From Chitinophagales bacterium (GTDB taxonomy: Bacteria > Bacteroidota > Bacteroidia > Chitinophagales > Chitinophagaceae): a stretch of 64,000 bases of DNA. The notes under the pieces are model-generated. The model was not told where the DNA came from. It searched no databases and worked only from the letters and a program-made list of their open reading frames with translations. Shown in pieces: positions 36,563 through 45,420 of this stretch. The stretch spans positions 158,752-222,751 of the forward strand of contig JAJPKJ010000009.1 of the NCBI GenBank assembly GCA_021323755.1, in the 5' to 3' direction. The translations under genes and the position numbers were made by a program. The first letter of the stretch is position 1. Every line of letters starts with the position of its first letter.

Positions 36563-37588
36563 ATGAAAAACGTACTCTTGCTGGTTTCCTCTGTGTTTTT
36601 TATTCAGCTCGCTACTTCACAAACAAATGATAGTTCCGCTTTTTATTATCAGAAAGGCATGGCAGAAAAAGATAGCCGGCTTTACATGGTTGCATTTAAC
36701 GATCTGCAAAAATCGACTTTTTTCAAAGGTGATAATGTAGATGCGCAACGGGCGCTGGGCCTGACATCGCTTGAATTGAAAAAATATGATAACGCGGAGA
36801 TTGCTTTTCAAAAAGTGGAAGAAATAAAAAAAGACGATGCTGTTGCGATCGAAAATCTGGCGAATCTGTATTTCTGGACGCATCAATGGCCGCAAGCGAT
36901 TGAATATGCAAAAAAAGCACAACAACTCAATGCAGGAAAAAACTGGAATTATATAATTGGCAAATGCTATTATCAACAGGAAGATTACGGCAACTCGTTT
37001 AAATACCTGCAGGCTGCAGCAAAAGATGATACGGCAAATGCAGAAATCCCTTATTTGCAGGCGCGCAGTTTTGTTGATATGAATAATTATAAAGCAGCGA
37101 TCGCATTTTTTAAGCGTGCGATACAGCTGGATTCGACTAAATTTCAATGGACATACGAATGTGCATTAACCTATGCAACTATTCCTGATGACAAATCTGC
37201 AATCCAATATTATTTATTGGCAGCACAAAAAGGATATAAAACCGATAATGACTATTGGGAGAATCTATCTGATTCGTACATCGCCGTTGGTCAACCCGAA
37301 AAAGGGGTGGAGTTAATGTTGAAGGTCCTGGAGAAAAAACCTGCAGATCTTGTTTTATTATATAGCGTTGCTGATGCTTATTATCACTTGAAAAAATACC
37401 AGGAAGCGATCGATTATTGGGATAAGATCTTATTTTATGATAAAGACAATGCAAAGGCGCTTTATATGATCGGTATGGCTTATCAAAAGAAGGGCGATAC
37501 AGACAAAGGCAGACAGCTTTGTGATAAAGCCATTGAAATGGATCCTTCGTTAAAGAATCTCAAACACGAAATAAAGATGGATATGTGA
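36563..37588 (+). CDS. Exported tetratricopeptide-repeat protein
   Basis: 341 aa. The start at 36563 gives a clean signal peptide (MKNVLLLVSSVFFIQLATSQ). The mature protein is about eight TPR hairpins; clear ones are KYDNAEIAFQKVEEIKKDDA and KKYQEAIDYWDKILFYDKDN, followed by KALYMIGMAYQKKGDTDKG. Such proteins are scaffolds in the periplasm or at the outer membrane. The partner is unknown. The gene is transcribed alone and converges with argS. Confidence 0.85.
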   Translation: MKNVLLLVSSVFFIQLATSQTNDSSAFYYQKGMAEKDSRLYMVAFNDLQKSTFFKGDNVDAQRALGLTSLELKKYDNAEIAFQKVEEIKKDDAVAIENLANLYFWTHQWPQAIEYAKKAQQLNAGKNWNYIIGKCYYQQEDYGNSFKYLQAAAKDDTANAEIPYLQARSFVDMNNYKAAIAFFKRAIQLDSTKFQWTYECALTYATIPDDKSAIQYYLLAAQKGYKTDNDYWENLSDSYIAVGQPEKGVELMLKVLEKKPADLVLLYSVADAYYHLKKYQEAIDYWDKILFYDKDNAKALYMIGMAYQKKGDTDKGRQLCDKAIEMDPSLKNLKHEIKMDM

Positions 37589-37671
37589 TTGGATGTTTGG
37601 GGTAAGTGGTTTGGTACTGGGCGTTTTGAGAACGATATTATCCAGCCGGCATCTAAAGTCATAGATCCTTA

Positions 37672-39459
37672 TCACATTCTCTCCGGAACTTTTATTCCCA
37701 GTAATGTCATAGCGTTTCGTATAGTTATTGCCGTTAGATTGCACAATTGCAGTCTGAGTGTTTTTTTCTCCTGGCTTTCAGCATTGGCAACAGAATGTTC
37801 TGCATAAAACGAGTTGAAAGTTTTCGCAAGATTATAGATGTAATTGGCAATTACGGAAGGATTCATTTCTTCGCAGGCCTGGTTTATGATTACGGGATAT
37901 TTTTCAGCAATCGTGATCAGCATTTTTTCGAGCGGGAACAACGTGTTTTCAGTGTCATCGGTCATTGACCTTGTAACATTCGCCGCTTCTTTTCTCAAAA
38001 TACTTTTCAGTCTTGCATAAGCATATTGAATAAAAGTGGCCGTGTATCCATGCAGGTCGATTGATTCTTCCGGATTGAATAGCATTCTTTTTTTAGGATC
38101 AACGCGTAAAAGAAAAAATTTCAATCCGCCAACACCAATGGTTTCATAAAGTTCATTCAACTCATCGTTGGAGAATCCCTCTGTTTTTCCTTGTTCTTTT
38201 GTTTTCTTTTCAGCTTCGTTATGCATTTCATCCAACAGATCATCCGCATCAACGACAGAACCTTCTCTTGTTTTCATCCGTCCACTGGGCAATTCAACCA
38301 TTCCGTAACTCAAATGAAAAATATTCTCCGCCGAAGGGATCTGGAGCTTCTCACAAATTAGTTTCAATACTTTAAAATGATAATTCTGTTCATCACCCAC
38401 CACATAAATGCTCAAGTCACATTTATATTGTTCATATTTTTGCTGAGCCAAACCAATATCCTGGGTGATGTAAACAGCGGTTCCATCTTTTCTACGAACT
38501 ATTTTTTCATCCAATCCCTCTTTTGTCAGATCGATCCAGACACTGCCATCATCTTTTTGAAAAAAAACATTTTTTTTCAACCCATATTCTACCAGGTCTT
38601 TTCCGAGAAGGTAAGTGTTACTCTCATAATATATCTTGTCAAAATCGGTACCGATTCTTTTGTATGTTTCATCAAAGCCGGCATACACCCAGCTGTTCAT
38701 TGTCTTCCACAATTCAAGGACATCTGGCTTTCCGGCTTCCCAGTCAATCAACATTTGCTGCGCAGCCTTCATTAATGGCGCCTCTTTTTCTGCTTGCTCC
38801 TTATTGACGCCGTTGGCGACCATTTCATCCACTTGTTTTTTTAGTTCATTGCCAAACAGCACATAATAATCCCCAACAAAATGATCGCCCTTTATTCCTG
38901 TGCTCTGTGGCGAAGCACCTTTGGCAAAAAGCTGCCAAGCGATCATGCTCTTGCAAATATGAATGCCCCGATCGTTGGCAATGCATGTTTTTACAATATC
39001 GAAACCATTGGCTTTATAAATTTCTGCAACACTCCATCCTAAAAAATTATTGCGAAGGTGTCCCAGATGCAGGGGCTTATTGGTATTGGGCGATGAATAT
39101 TCAACCATTACTTTCCTGCCTGTTTTTTCCTTATTACCAAAATTTTCATTGTTGAAATTTTGAAAAAGAAAATTTGTCCACACCTTCTCGGCGACAACCA
39201 GATTTAAAAACCCTTTGATAACATTGTAAGAAGAAAAAAATTGAGGATGTCCATTGATCAGAAAATCCCCCAATTCCTTTCCTATAATTTCAGGAGATCT
39301 TTTTAATGGCTTCACCAGGGAGAACAATACAATCGTATAATCGCCTTCGAATTCAGGTTTTGTTTCGTTGATGAGAATATTTTTCCCCACAGCGTCCAAG
39401 GAATACAAATTTTTAAGCGCCTGTTGTGCAATAGATTCTATTTGATCAATAACCGTCAT
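37672..39459 (-). CDS. argS: Arginyl-tRNA synthetase
   Basis: Class I synthetase, 595 aa. The N-terminal Add-1 domain spans residues 1-100. The HIGH-like motif is KPLHLGHLRNNFLGW. The region GRMKTREGSVVDADDLLDEM takes the place of the KMSKS loop, as is usual in ArgRS. The C-terminal DALR anticodon-binding domain ends in the conserved GIKVPERM. It is a single gene and overlaps nothing. Confidence 0.96.
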   Translation of the reverse strand: MTVIDQIESIAQQALKNLYSLDAVGKNILINETKPEFEGDYTIVLFSLVKPLKRSPEIIGKELGDFLINGHPQFFSSYNVIKGFLNLVVAEKVWTNFLFQNFNNENFGNKEKTGRKVMVEYSSPNTNKPLHLGHLRNNFLGWSVAEIYKANGFDIVKTCIANDRGIHICKSMIAWQLFAKGASPQSTGIKGDHFVGDYYVLFGNELKKQVDEMVANGVNKEQAEKEAPLMKAAQQMLIDWEAGKPDVLELWKTMNSWVYAGFDETYKRIGTDFDKIYYESNTYLLGKDLVEYGLKKNVFFQKDDGSVWIDLTKEGLDEKIVRRKDGTAVYITQDIGLAQQKYEQYKCDLSIYVVGDEQNYHFKVLKLICEKLQIPSAENIFHLSYGMVELPSGRMKTREGSVVDADDLLDEMHNEAEKKTKEQGKTEGFSNDELNELYETIGVGGLKFFLLRVDPKKRMLFNPEESIDLHGYTATFIQYAYARLKSILRKEAANVTRSMTDDTENTLFPLEKMLITIAEKYPVIINQACEEMNPSVIANYIYNLAKTFNSFYAEHSVANAESQEKKTLRLQLCNLTAITIRNAMTLLGIKVPERM

Positions 39460-39578
39460 TCAAATATTTTAGTTGGCGCAAAAGTAAGCTATGAAAGCTG
39501 GGCAATAAAAAATTAGTGAAATGATATTTTTAACGAACACGCAACAAGTGTTTATATTATCTTCGCGGCTATTTTAAG

Positions 39579-40064
39579 ATGGTCAGGAAAAATATAATAT
39601 CGTTTATAGATTTTTTTTATCCGCCTTTCAGAAAGCTGATGCCTTTGCAGACCTTCCGCTATGCTGCCTGCGGCGGCGCGAACACCTTGCTTGATATTTT
39701 TATTTTTTTTATCAGCTATAATTATATTCTGGATAAACAAAACCTCGACCTGGGACTTTTTGTTTTTAAACCGCATATCGCCGCATTCATCATTGCATTT
39801 TGTGTAAGTTTCCCCGTTGGCTTTTTATTGATGCGCAATGTGGTTTTTACCGAATCAACATTACACAGAAGAGTGCAGTTATTCCGGTATTTTGTGTTGG
39901 TGATAATTTGTATAGTGCTGAATTATTTCTTTATAAAATTATTCGTTGAACAGTTTCATATTTACCCGACCATTGCAAAGGTCATCACCACATTGATCGT
40001 TGTGACATTCAGTTATCTGACGCAAAAAAAATTCACTTTTAAAGTAGAGACCAATAACGGATAA
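39579..40064 (+). CDS. GtrA-family membrane protein
   Basis: 161 aa with four transmembrane helices. The opening block TFRYAACGGANTLLDIFIFF and the third segment FRYFVLVIICIVLNYFFIKL fit GtrA, a family thought to flip lipid-linked sugars for surface-glycan decoration. The C-terminus YLTQKKFTFK is typical. No glycosyltransferase gene is adjacent; the nearest is at 12.9 kb. The role is therefore only a family-level inference. Confidence 0.85.
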   Translation: MVRKNIISFIDFFYPPFRKLMPLQTFRYAACGGANTLLDIFIFFISYNYILDKQNLDLGLFVFKPHIAAFIIAFCVSFPVGFLLMRNVVFTESTLHRRVQLFRYFVLVIICIVLNYFFIKLFVEQFHIYPTIAKVITTLIVVTFSYLTQKKFTFKVETNNG

Positions 40065-40090
40065 TGGTCAAACCTATCTTGGATCTTCCA

Positions 40091-40513
40091 TTAAAACTCT
40101 TCTTTTGGCTGCGTCATGCTGAACCAGTTTCCCACGCCATCGGTAATGATCGCTTCAGTGCCATAGAACTGTTCCCGTGGTTCGCATTTGAACTCAACAC
40201 CTTTTGCCTTTAGTTCTTCATAGGTTGCGCGACAATCAGGAGTGTACATAACTCCAGCGCCCATCACCCCTTTATCGAGTAGCAATCTTAATGCCTTACC
40301 TACTTCCTCATCCTGATCATACATTGCATTACTTCCATCCAGCAAGGCTATCTCCAGATCGGGTTGTTCCGGTGGATTTAATGTAAGCCAGCGCATTCCA
40401 TTTTCCATCGTTACATCTGTGTTAACTTTAAAACCCAGTTTGTTGACATAAAAATCGTACGCTTTATTTTGATCGCTTACAAATAAAGACACATGTGACA
40501 TTTTTGTTACCAT
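40091..40513 (-). CDS. VOC-superfamily (glyoxalase-like) protein
   Basis: 140 aa, two beta-alpha-beta-beta-beta modules. The N-terminal MSHVSLFVSDQNKAYDFYVN and the later FYGTEAIITDGVGNWFSM match the family, with His5-type and Glu-type metal positions (HVSLF, EAIIT). It could be a lyase, dioxygenase or resistance protein; the substrate is not readable. It is transcribed toward the GtrA gene. Confidence 0.85.
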   Translation of the reverse strand: MVTKMSHVSLFVSDQNKAYDFYVNKLGFKVNTDVTMENGMRWLTLNPPEQPDLEIALLDGSNAMYDQDEEVGKALRLLLDKGVMGAGVMYTPDCRATYEELKAKGVEFKCEPREQFYGTEAIITDGVGNWFSMTQPKEEF

Positions 40514-40587
40514 AAAAAATATTTTAGTTGATCAAATCTATTTTTAATGAGCAGAAATCAATTCTCGAAAATTGCTTTTCTGAAAAC

Positions 40588-41244
40588 CTAAATGTTTCTC
40601 GGGTTTTTCCATTTTTTGTTTAATCGTTCGATGGTCCCTTTTATTCGTTCAAATCTTGTTTCTTCTCTTTTTGCGGTAACGATCCACTCTACATATTCTT
40701 TTCTATTACTAAAAGAAAGTGAGTTAAAAAATGCTTCAGCAGTTTTGTTCTTCTTTAGAGCTGCAGCCAATTCTTCAGGCAAGCGGATGGTTTTCTTCTC
40801 TGCATTAATGTATTTGAAGATCTCTCTTACTTTGGGTTCTGATGTTTTATTCTTGTCGGCTTCTGTTTTCAAACGACAACCAAAAGCAGACCAGGTTTCA
40901 TTAAATGAAATAAGATTTATCCATTGCAATTCATCATGCTTCAACAGGTTTTCCCAGCCTTTATCCCGGGTCAGGTCTGTCTGCATTTTTGAAGTTCCCT
41001 TTGGATAATAGATCCAGCACACAACATCATCTTTCATTAATGTCAAAACTTTTTCCAATTCATCATCCATTTGCTTTTTATTGGCAACAAACCAATGCAA
41101 TTGCTGATAATTTTTTGTGCTTGTAGAAATTTTTAACCCGCGTGGGGCGGGCTCAAGATTTTTCTTAAAATCGGATGGAGCATTAATGATAAGCAAAGTA
41201 TAGTCATCCCTGATCTTTAATTTTTGGCTGATCTCGTTTGGCAT
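40588..41244 (-). CDS. YdeI/OmpD-associated-family protein
   Basis: 218 aa. The C-terminal half (RLPEELAAALKKNKTAEAFF, then SNRKEYVEWIVTAKREETR) is the YdeI/OmpD-associated domain (PF13376). The N-terminal 130 residues resemble the DUF3052-type fold (KLKIRDDYTLLIINAPSDF). Function unknown in both parts. It is cytoplasmic by composition. Confidence 0.78.
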   Translation of the reverse strand: MPNEISQKLKIRDDYTLLIINAPSDFKKNLEPAPRGLKISTSTKNYQQLHWFVANKKQMDDELEKVLTLMKDDVVCWIYYPKGTSKMQTDLTRDKGWENLLKHDELQWINLISFNETWSAFGCRLKTEADKNKTSEPKVREIFKYINAEKKTIRLPEELAAALKKNKTAEAFFNSLSFSNRKEYVEWIVTAKREETRFERIKGTIERLNKKWKNPRNI

Positions 41245-41304
41245 GAGAATTCGTTTTCACTAAAATACGTAAGAGCGCGCAAAAAAATTTATTGAAAATT
41301 GCTT

Positions 41305-41721
41305 TTATCTGTCCAATTTGTATGTTTCGATGAAACAATGCGGAATGAAGGCTTTCGGCTGTTTTTTAGCCAATTGTTTTTTTGCAAACGCAAGGTTGCG
41401 ATAATATTGGGGTGCAAATCCAATTTGTCTTTTGAATAAGATGCTAAAAGAACCGATACTTTCAAAGCCAACATTATTGCAGATCTCACTTACGGACAGA
41501 TCATCATCAGCCAGCATCAGTTTCGCATTATCAATTCTTTTTTTGGTGAGGTATTGATGGGGAGTTTTGCGGTAAATGCGCGTGAACAATCTATGAAAAT
41601 GGAATCTTGAGATACATGATTGGCGCGAGATAATATCAAGATCCAGTTGCTGATCGAAATTTTCGTCAATGAAAATCTTTGCCGAAACAATTCTTTGATA
41701 GACTTCTGTTGCAATATCCAT
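41305..41721 (-). CDS. AraC-family DNA-binding protein (regulatory domain only)
   Basis: 138 aa from the ATG at 41721 (MDIATEVYQRIVSAKIFIDE). The frame is open for 20 more codons, but these would run into the kelch gene upstream. Two helix-turn-helix units are seen: LDIISRQSCISRFHFHRLFT and VSEICNNVGFESIGSFSILF. There is no ligand-binding N-terminal domain, so it is a stand-alone DNA-binding module. It starts 14 bases after the kelch lipoprotein gene and may be co-transcribed with it. Confidence 0.88.
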   Translation of the reverse strand: MDIATEVYQRIVSAKIFIDENFDQQLDLDIISRQSCISRFHFHRLFTRIYRKTPHQYLTKKRIDNAKLMLADDDLSVSEICNNVGFESIGSFSILFKRQIGFAPQYYRNLAFAKKQLAKKQPKAFIPHCFIETYKLDR

Positions 41722-41735
41722 GTTGAAAATTGGTT

Positions 41736-42944
41736 TTAGTTTGGAGGTGTAAACTGCCATAGATCTGAGCAAGCAAAACAATCAAATCCATAATCACCCT
41801 GGCCGGCTGCAAAATAACCTCTATTATCAATGGTAAAACCATATCCTCCATTCCTGAAAAAAGTGAAAAAAGCCATGCGTGCCCAGGTATCGCTTGCCGG
41901 GTCGTATTGCCAGTTATCACCTCCCATTACATATCCGTGCTTATTGATCGTTATCGCTACGGGAGGATAGGTGTAAGTACCGGGAAATGTATTTTTTTGC
42001 AGCCAGGAATCGGTGGAAGGATAATATTGCCAGCATTCCCCAGTTTGATTTTGATCCTTTGTCCAGCCACACAGAAAAGCAAGACTGTCGATCGAGAAGG
42101 CAACGATCGGATCCAGATATGACCCGGGAAAATTATTCTTTTGAGTCCATCCATCAGCGTTTTGATCATACTCCCATACTTGAGCGGAAGATGGACCGGA
42201 GGACCCGGATGGAAAACCGACCAAATACCCTTTATTTCCGATGGCGAAATTTGCATTGCCGTTTAGCACAATTCCCGGAAATGAGCTTTTCTGGCTCCAT
42301 GTATTGGTACTTGGATCATAAGCATAGATATTTTTCGATGTCGAATCCTGCTGGTCATTCACGCCCAATCCGACATAGGCAATATTATTGATGACAAACC
42401 AATTCGGAAGATACCGACTGACCGGTGCGTTGGCCATTTGGGTCCAGGTGTCGGAGCCGGGGTCATATTGAAACAGTTGATTTGTGCCGCCTCCGCCGTT
42501 ATATCCAAGACAAACATAGCCGTAACTACCAATATCAAATCCCGCTCCGCAACAATAGGCCGTACCGATATAGGTATTGCCCCTGATCATATTGGCCTTC
42601 TGTAACCATGCCCCGGGAAGATCCAATATCACAAAGTCCTGCATACTGGTGGTTGTTCTGCCCTGCACGGTTATGGTAATCTTTCCTGTAGTGGCGTTAT
42701 TGGGAACGATCACGGTAATTGCACTGTCATTGATAGACGCTATTGTGGCCTGCACTCCATTAAATGTTACGGTAACAGCAGTGGCAACGGAATCAAAATA
42801 AAGTCCCGTTATGTAAACAAATGATTTGACCGGACCCTGACCGGGACTAATGCTTATAATTTGAGGGGAGTGTATATCCTGCGTTTTTTTGCAGGCAGAT
42901 AAACAAAAAAGCCATGCAAGAAATATTGAAATATAATTTCTCAT
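41736..42944 (-). CDS. IPT/TIG plus kelch-repeat lipoprotein
   Basis: 402 aa. The lipobox is FCLSACKKT. An IPT/TIG domain occupies residues ~30-110 (PQIISISPGQGPVKSFVYIT). Six kelch-like blades follow, each with a [Y]DP..DTW.Q... core, for example YDPGSDTWTQMANAPVSRYL and YDPSTNTWSQKSSFPG. It is probably a surface-exposed beta-propeller that binds a protein or glycan. The ligand is unknown. Confidence 0.86.
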   Translation of the reverse strand: MRNYISIFLAWLFCLSACKKTQDIHSPQIISISPGQGPVKSFVYITGLYFDSVATAVTVTFNGVQATIASINDSAITVIVPNNATTGKITITVQGRTTTSMQDFVILDLPGAWLQKANMIRGNTYIGTAYCCGAGFDIGSYGYVCLGYNGGGGTNQLFQYDPGSDTWTQMANAPVSRYLPNWFVINNIAYVGLGVNDQQDSTSKNIYAYDPSTNTWSQKSSFPGIVLNGNANFAIGNKGYLVGFPSGSSGPSSAQVWEYDQNADGWTQKNNFPGSYLDPIVAFSIDSLAFLCGWTKDQNQTGECWQYYPSTDSWLQKNTFPGTYTYPPVAITINKHGYVMGGDNWQYDPASDTWARMAFFTFFRNGGYGFTIDNRGYFAAGQGDYGFDCFACSDLWQFTPPN

Positions 42945-42996
42945 AAGCAGCGATATTCCTAAAGTTAAGTATTTTTAAAATCAATAAATCAACACC

Positions 42997-43836
42997 ATGC
43001 GCATCTTTATTTCCTTGCTCTTTACATGCTTCTTCTGTATAAATATAAAAGCCCAGCAAAGCCCAAAAATAAATTATGGCGATAATAAAGCTGCTGGCCA
43101 TTACTTGCGCACGAGAGGGATAAATTTATATTACGAAGTCTACGGACAGGGATCACCGTTACTTTTTATCCATGGTAACGGTGGCTCACTGGCAAGTTTT
43201 TCAAATAACATACCTTATTTCGCTCATTATTATAAAGTGATTGCCGTTGATAGTCGGGCACATGGAAAATCTGTTGACAATAATGATTCATTATCTTTTG
43301 AAATGATGGCGGATGATTTCAACGCCTTGCTCGATTCGCTGCACGCAGATAGTGCTTTTGTGATCGGCTGGAGCGATGGTGGCATAAATGGATTGTTATT
43401 GGCCATTCGTCATCCGGACAAGGTAAAAAAACTGGCCATTACCGGCGCCAATCTTTGGCCAGACACGACCGGACTTACCCCATTTGTTTTTAATTTAATA
43501 AAAAATGGAAGCGCGGAATTGAGAAAGAAAGAACAAACACAAAAAGTAAAAAACGATTTAAAAATTTCTGATCTTGATCTATTCCAGCCGCACATCAGTT
43601 TGGAACAACTGCATACCATAAAATGCCCGACATTGGTAATCGGGGGAGATCATGATGCAATTCCTGTTTTACATACAGTGCTGATCGCTCAAAATATTTC
43701 GCAGTCTTATTTATGGATAATACCCAACTCCGGTCATTCAACGCCAATATTTAAAAAAGATCAATTCAACCCGCTCATCAGGGATTTCTTTAAAAACCCT
43801 TATAGAAAAATTGAAGGATTTGATACTTTTAAATAA
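42997..43836 (+). CDS. Exported alpha/beta-hydrolase
   Basis: 279 aa with a signal peptide (MRIFISLLFTCFFCINIKA). The catalytic triad is readable: nucleophile Ser in VIGWSDGGINGLLL, Asp in VIGGDHDAIPV, and His in PNSGHSTPIF. The oxyanion loop is LLFIHGNGGS. The sequence is of the general esterase/epoxide-hydrolase class. Substrate unknown. It diverges from the kelch gene. Confidence 0.9.
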   Translation: MRIFISLLFTCFFCINIKAQQSPKINYGDNKAAGHYLRTRGINLYYEVYGQGSPLLFIHGNGGSLASFSNNIPYFAHYYKVIAVDSRAHGKSVDNNDSLSFEMMADDFNALLDSLHADSAFVIGWSDGGINGLLLAIRHPDKVKKLAITGANLWPDTTGLTPFVFNLIKNGSAELRKKEQTQKVKNDLKISDLDLFQPHISLEQLHTIKCPTLVIGGDHDAIPVLHTVLIAQNISQSYLWIIPNSGHSTPIFKKDQFNPLIRDFFKNPYRKIEGFDTFK

Positions 43837-43853
43837 TGGCAGATTCAAAGATT

Positions 43854-45278
43854 TCAAAAATTGGTCTCAAGCCATTTCATTAAAGCGTTCCCTGGTTCTT
43901 CTACGCCAACAGAGGTGTTTGACAAAATGATCACAGCAAATTTTTTCTTTAGATTGATGGCAAGATAACTTCTGTATCCGCCGGTTCCCCCGTTATGAAA
44001 AAGAACAGGATCATTTCCGGGTTTTATGTAATGCCATGCCAGTCCAATTTTTGTTCCGCTCTTGTCGAATGTAATTTCATGAGTAAGTGTTATTGCGCGT
44101 TTCAAAGGCGGCGGCGCATCTCCCAAATTTGCTTCTGCATATTTTACCAGGTCTGCAGCCGTGGACCGAATGGCACCGGCAGGAGCGAGGGCATCAAAAT
44201 CCCATTGTGAACTGTAGCTGCCATCTTCGGTATATCCTTTTGCAAAACGTGCGGAGTCATTTTTCTTTATAAATTGCCTGGTATCATTCATGCCAAGCGG
44301 GTTGCATATATTTCCCACCAATAGATCCTCATAACTTTTCTTGTACAGTTTTTCCAGTATTACCCCCAGGGTGCCGGCAGCAAGATTGGAATATTCATAT
44401 TTATCGCCGGGCTTACGCGTTGGTGTAAAATTTTTATAGAAGCTGAATAGATCATTATCGGTATAATCCTTATAAGGATTTGCATTTTCTGCGGGATGAA
44501 AATTTGTTGGCATCCTTGGGATTCCGGAAGAATGATTAGACAAGGTCTTCAGCGTCACCGGCGTTCCTGCATAGATAAGTTGCGGAATAGAATCCGGCAG
44601 GTATTTATTTACTGGATCGTCTAATTTCATTTTGCCGGCATTGACTGCTTCAGCAAACAAAATAGAGGTAAATGTTTTTGAGATCGAACCTATTTCAAAT
44701 ATTGTCTGGTCATTTGGTATTTGCTTATTTCCTTTGGCTGTTTCTCCATAACCATAATAAAAAACTTTCCCGTCTTTTAAGATGGCGATACTTAATCCTG
44801 TTGTTACTTTTAGATCAATATAGGGCTGTACTGCTGAATCAACTTTTTTATCCAACGCAGACTGCAGATTATTGGTTGAGGGAACTTGATAGTCTTTTTT
44901 TGCCTTTGAATCAACATAGGGTTTAAATAGAAAAGTTTGCAGCTTATCCATATCATCAAGACTGATGAAAAGGGAAAGTGTGGCGGAACTGAATACTGTT
45001 TTGTAATCGCTGATACCGTTGGCAAAAGTTTCGAATGTCACCTCTTTCATTTCTCCGAGAGGAAATAAGTTGTTTTCACAAACATTTTTGAACGCATCGG
45101 GTGAAAGTTCTTTTCTAAACAATTTTCCACTGAGCGAATAAAGCTGGTCCACATTTTTATCGTTGAAAAATTTTCTCACAAGCTGGCAGACCGAATCTAT
45201 TTTTTGTTGCTGGTCAGGTTGTGCATGAATAGCACTGCACAAACTGGTAAGTATGAATAGAAATATGAACTTTTTCAT
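43854..45278 (-). CDS. Serine hydrolase of the beta-lactamase/class C family with N-terminal DUF3887-like domain
   Basis: 474 aa from the ATG at 45278, which gives the signal peptide MKKFIFLFILTSLCSAIHA; the upstream open extension is unlikely. Residues ~22-130 form a small DUF3887-like domain (VCQLVRKFFNDKNVDQLYSL). The penicillin-binding fold follows: SxxK in IGSISKTFTSILFAE, YxN in YEYSNLAAGTLG, and HxG at LFHNGGTGGYRSYL. Members include esterases and D-amino peptidases; penicillin resistance should not be assumed. The gene diverges from dnaK. Confidence 0.88.
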   Translation of the reverse strand: MKKFIFLFILTSLCSAIHAQPDQQQKIDSVCQLVRKFFNDKNVDQLYSLSGKLFRKELSPDAFKNVCENNLFPLGEMKEVTFETFANGISDYKTVFSSATLSLFISLDDMDKLQTFLFKPYVDSKAKKDYQVPSTNNLQSALDKKVDSAVQPYIDLKVTTGLSIAILKDGKVFYYGYGETAKGNKQIPNDQTIFEIGSISKTFTSILFAEAVNAGKMKLDDPVNKYLPDSIPQLIYAGTPVTLKTLSNHSSGIPRMPTNFHPAENANPYKDYTDNDLFSFYKNFTPTRKPGDKYEYSNLAAGTLGVILEKLYKKSYEDLLVGNICNPLGMNDTRQFIKKNDSARFAKGYTEDGSYSSQWDFDALAPAGAIRSTAADLVKYAEANLGDAPPPLKRAITLTHEITFDKSGTKIGLAWHYIKPGNDPVLFHNGGTGGYRSYLAINLKKKFAVIILSNTSVGVEEPGNALMKWLETNF

Positions 45279-45407
45279 AATTGGCATTTTACGCAGAAAG
45301 GTAATTAATTTAATCGGGCAGCCCCGGTCTGAACTCTGACAATTTTTCATTTTATTCTGCGTGGCATAATGATTGACAATCATCTGTACACATTATACCA
45401 ACCAAAA

Positions 45408-45412
45408 AGGAG
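45408..45412 (+). promoter_or_regulatory. Shine-Dalgarno-like site of dnaK
   Basis: AGGAG lies 8 bases before the ATG at 45421. It is uncommon in this window and supports the chosen start over the open frame from 45373. Confidence 0.5.
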
Positions 45413-45420
45413 AAAAATAT

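Noticed and set aside
43854..45278. Serine hydrolase as a beta-lactamase resistance gene
   Set aside because: The SxxK and YxN motifs are shared by many esterases and peptidases of the fold, and the N-terminal DUF3887-like domain is not found in resistance enzymes that I know.
45373..45398. TTGACA and TTATAC upstream of dnaK as a sigma-70 -35/-10 pair
   Set aside because: The spacing is only 14 bases, and Bacteroidota do not use this consensus.
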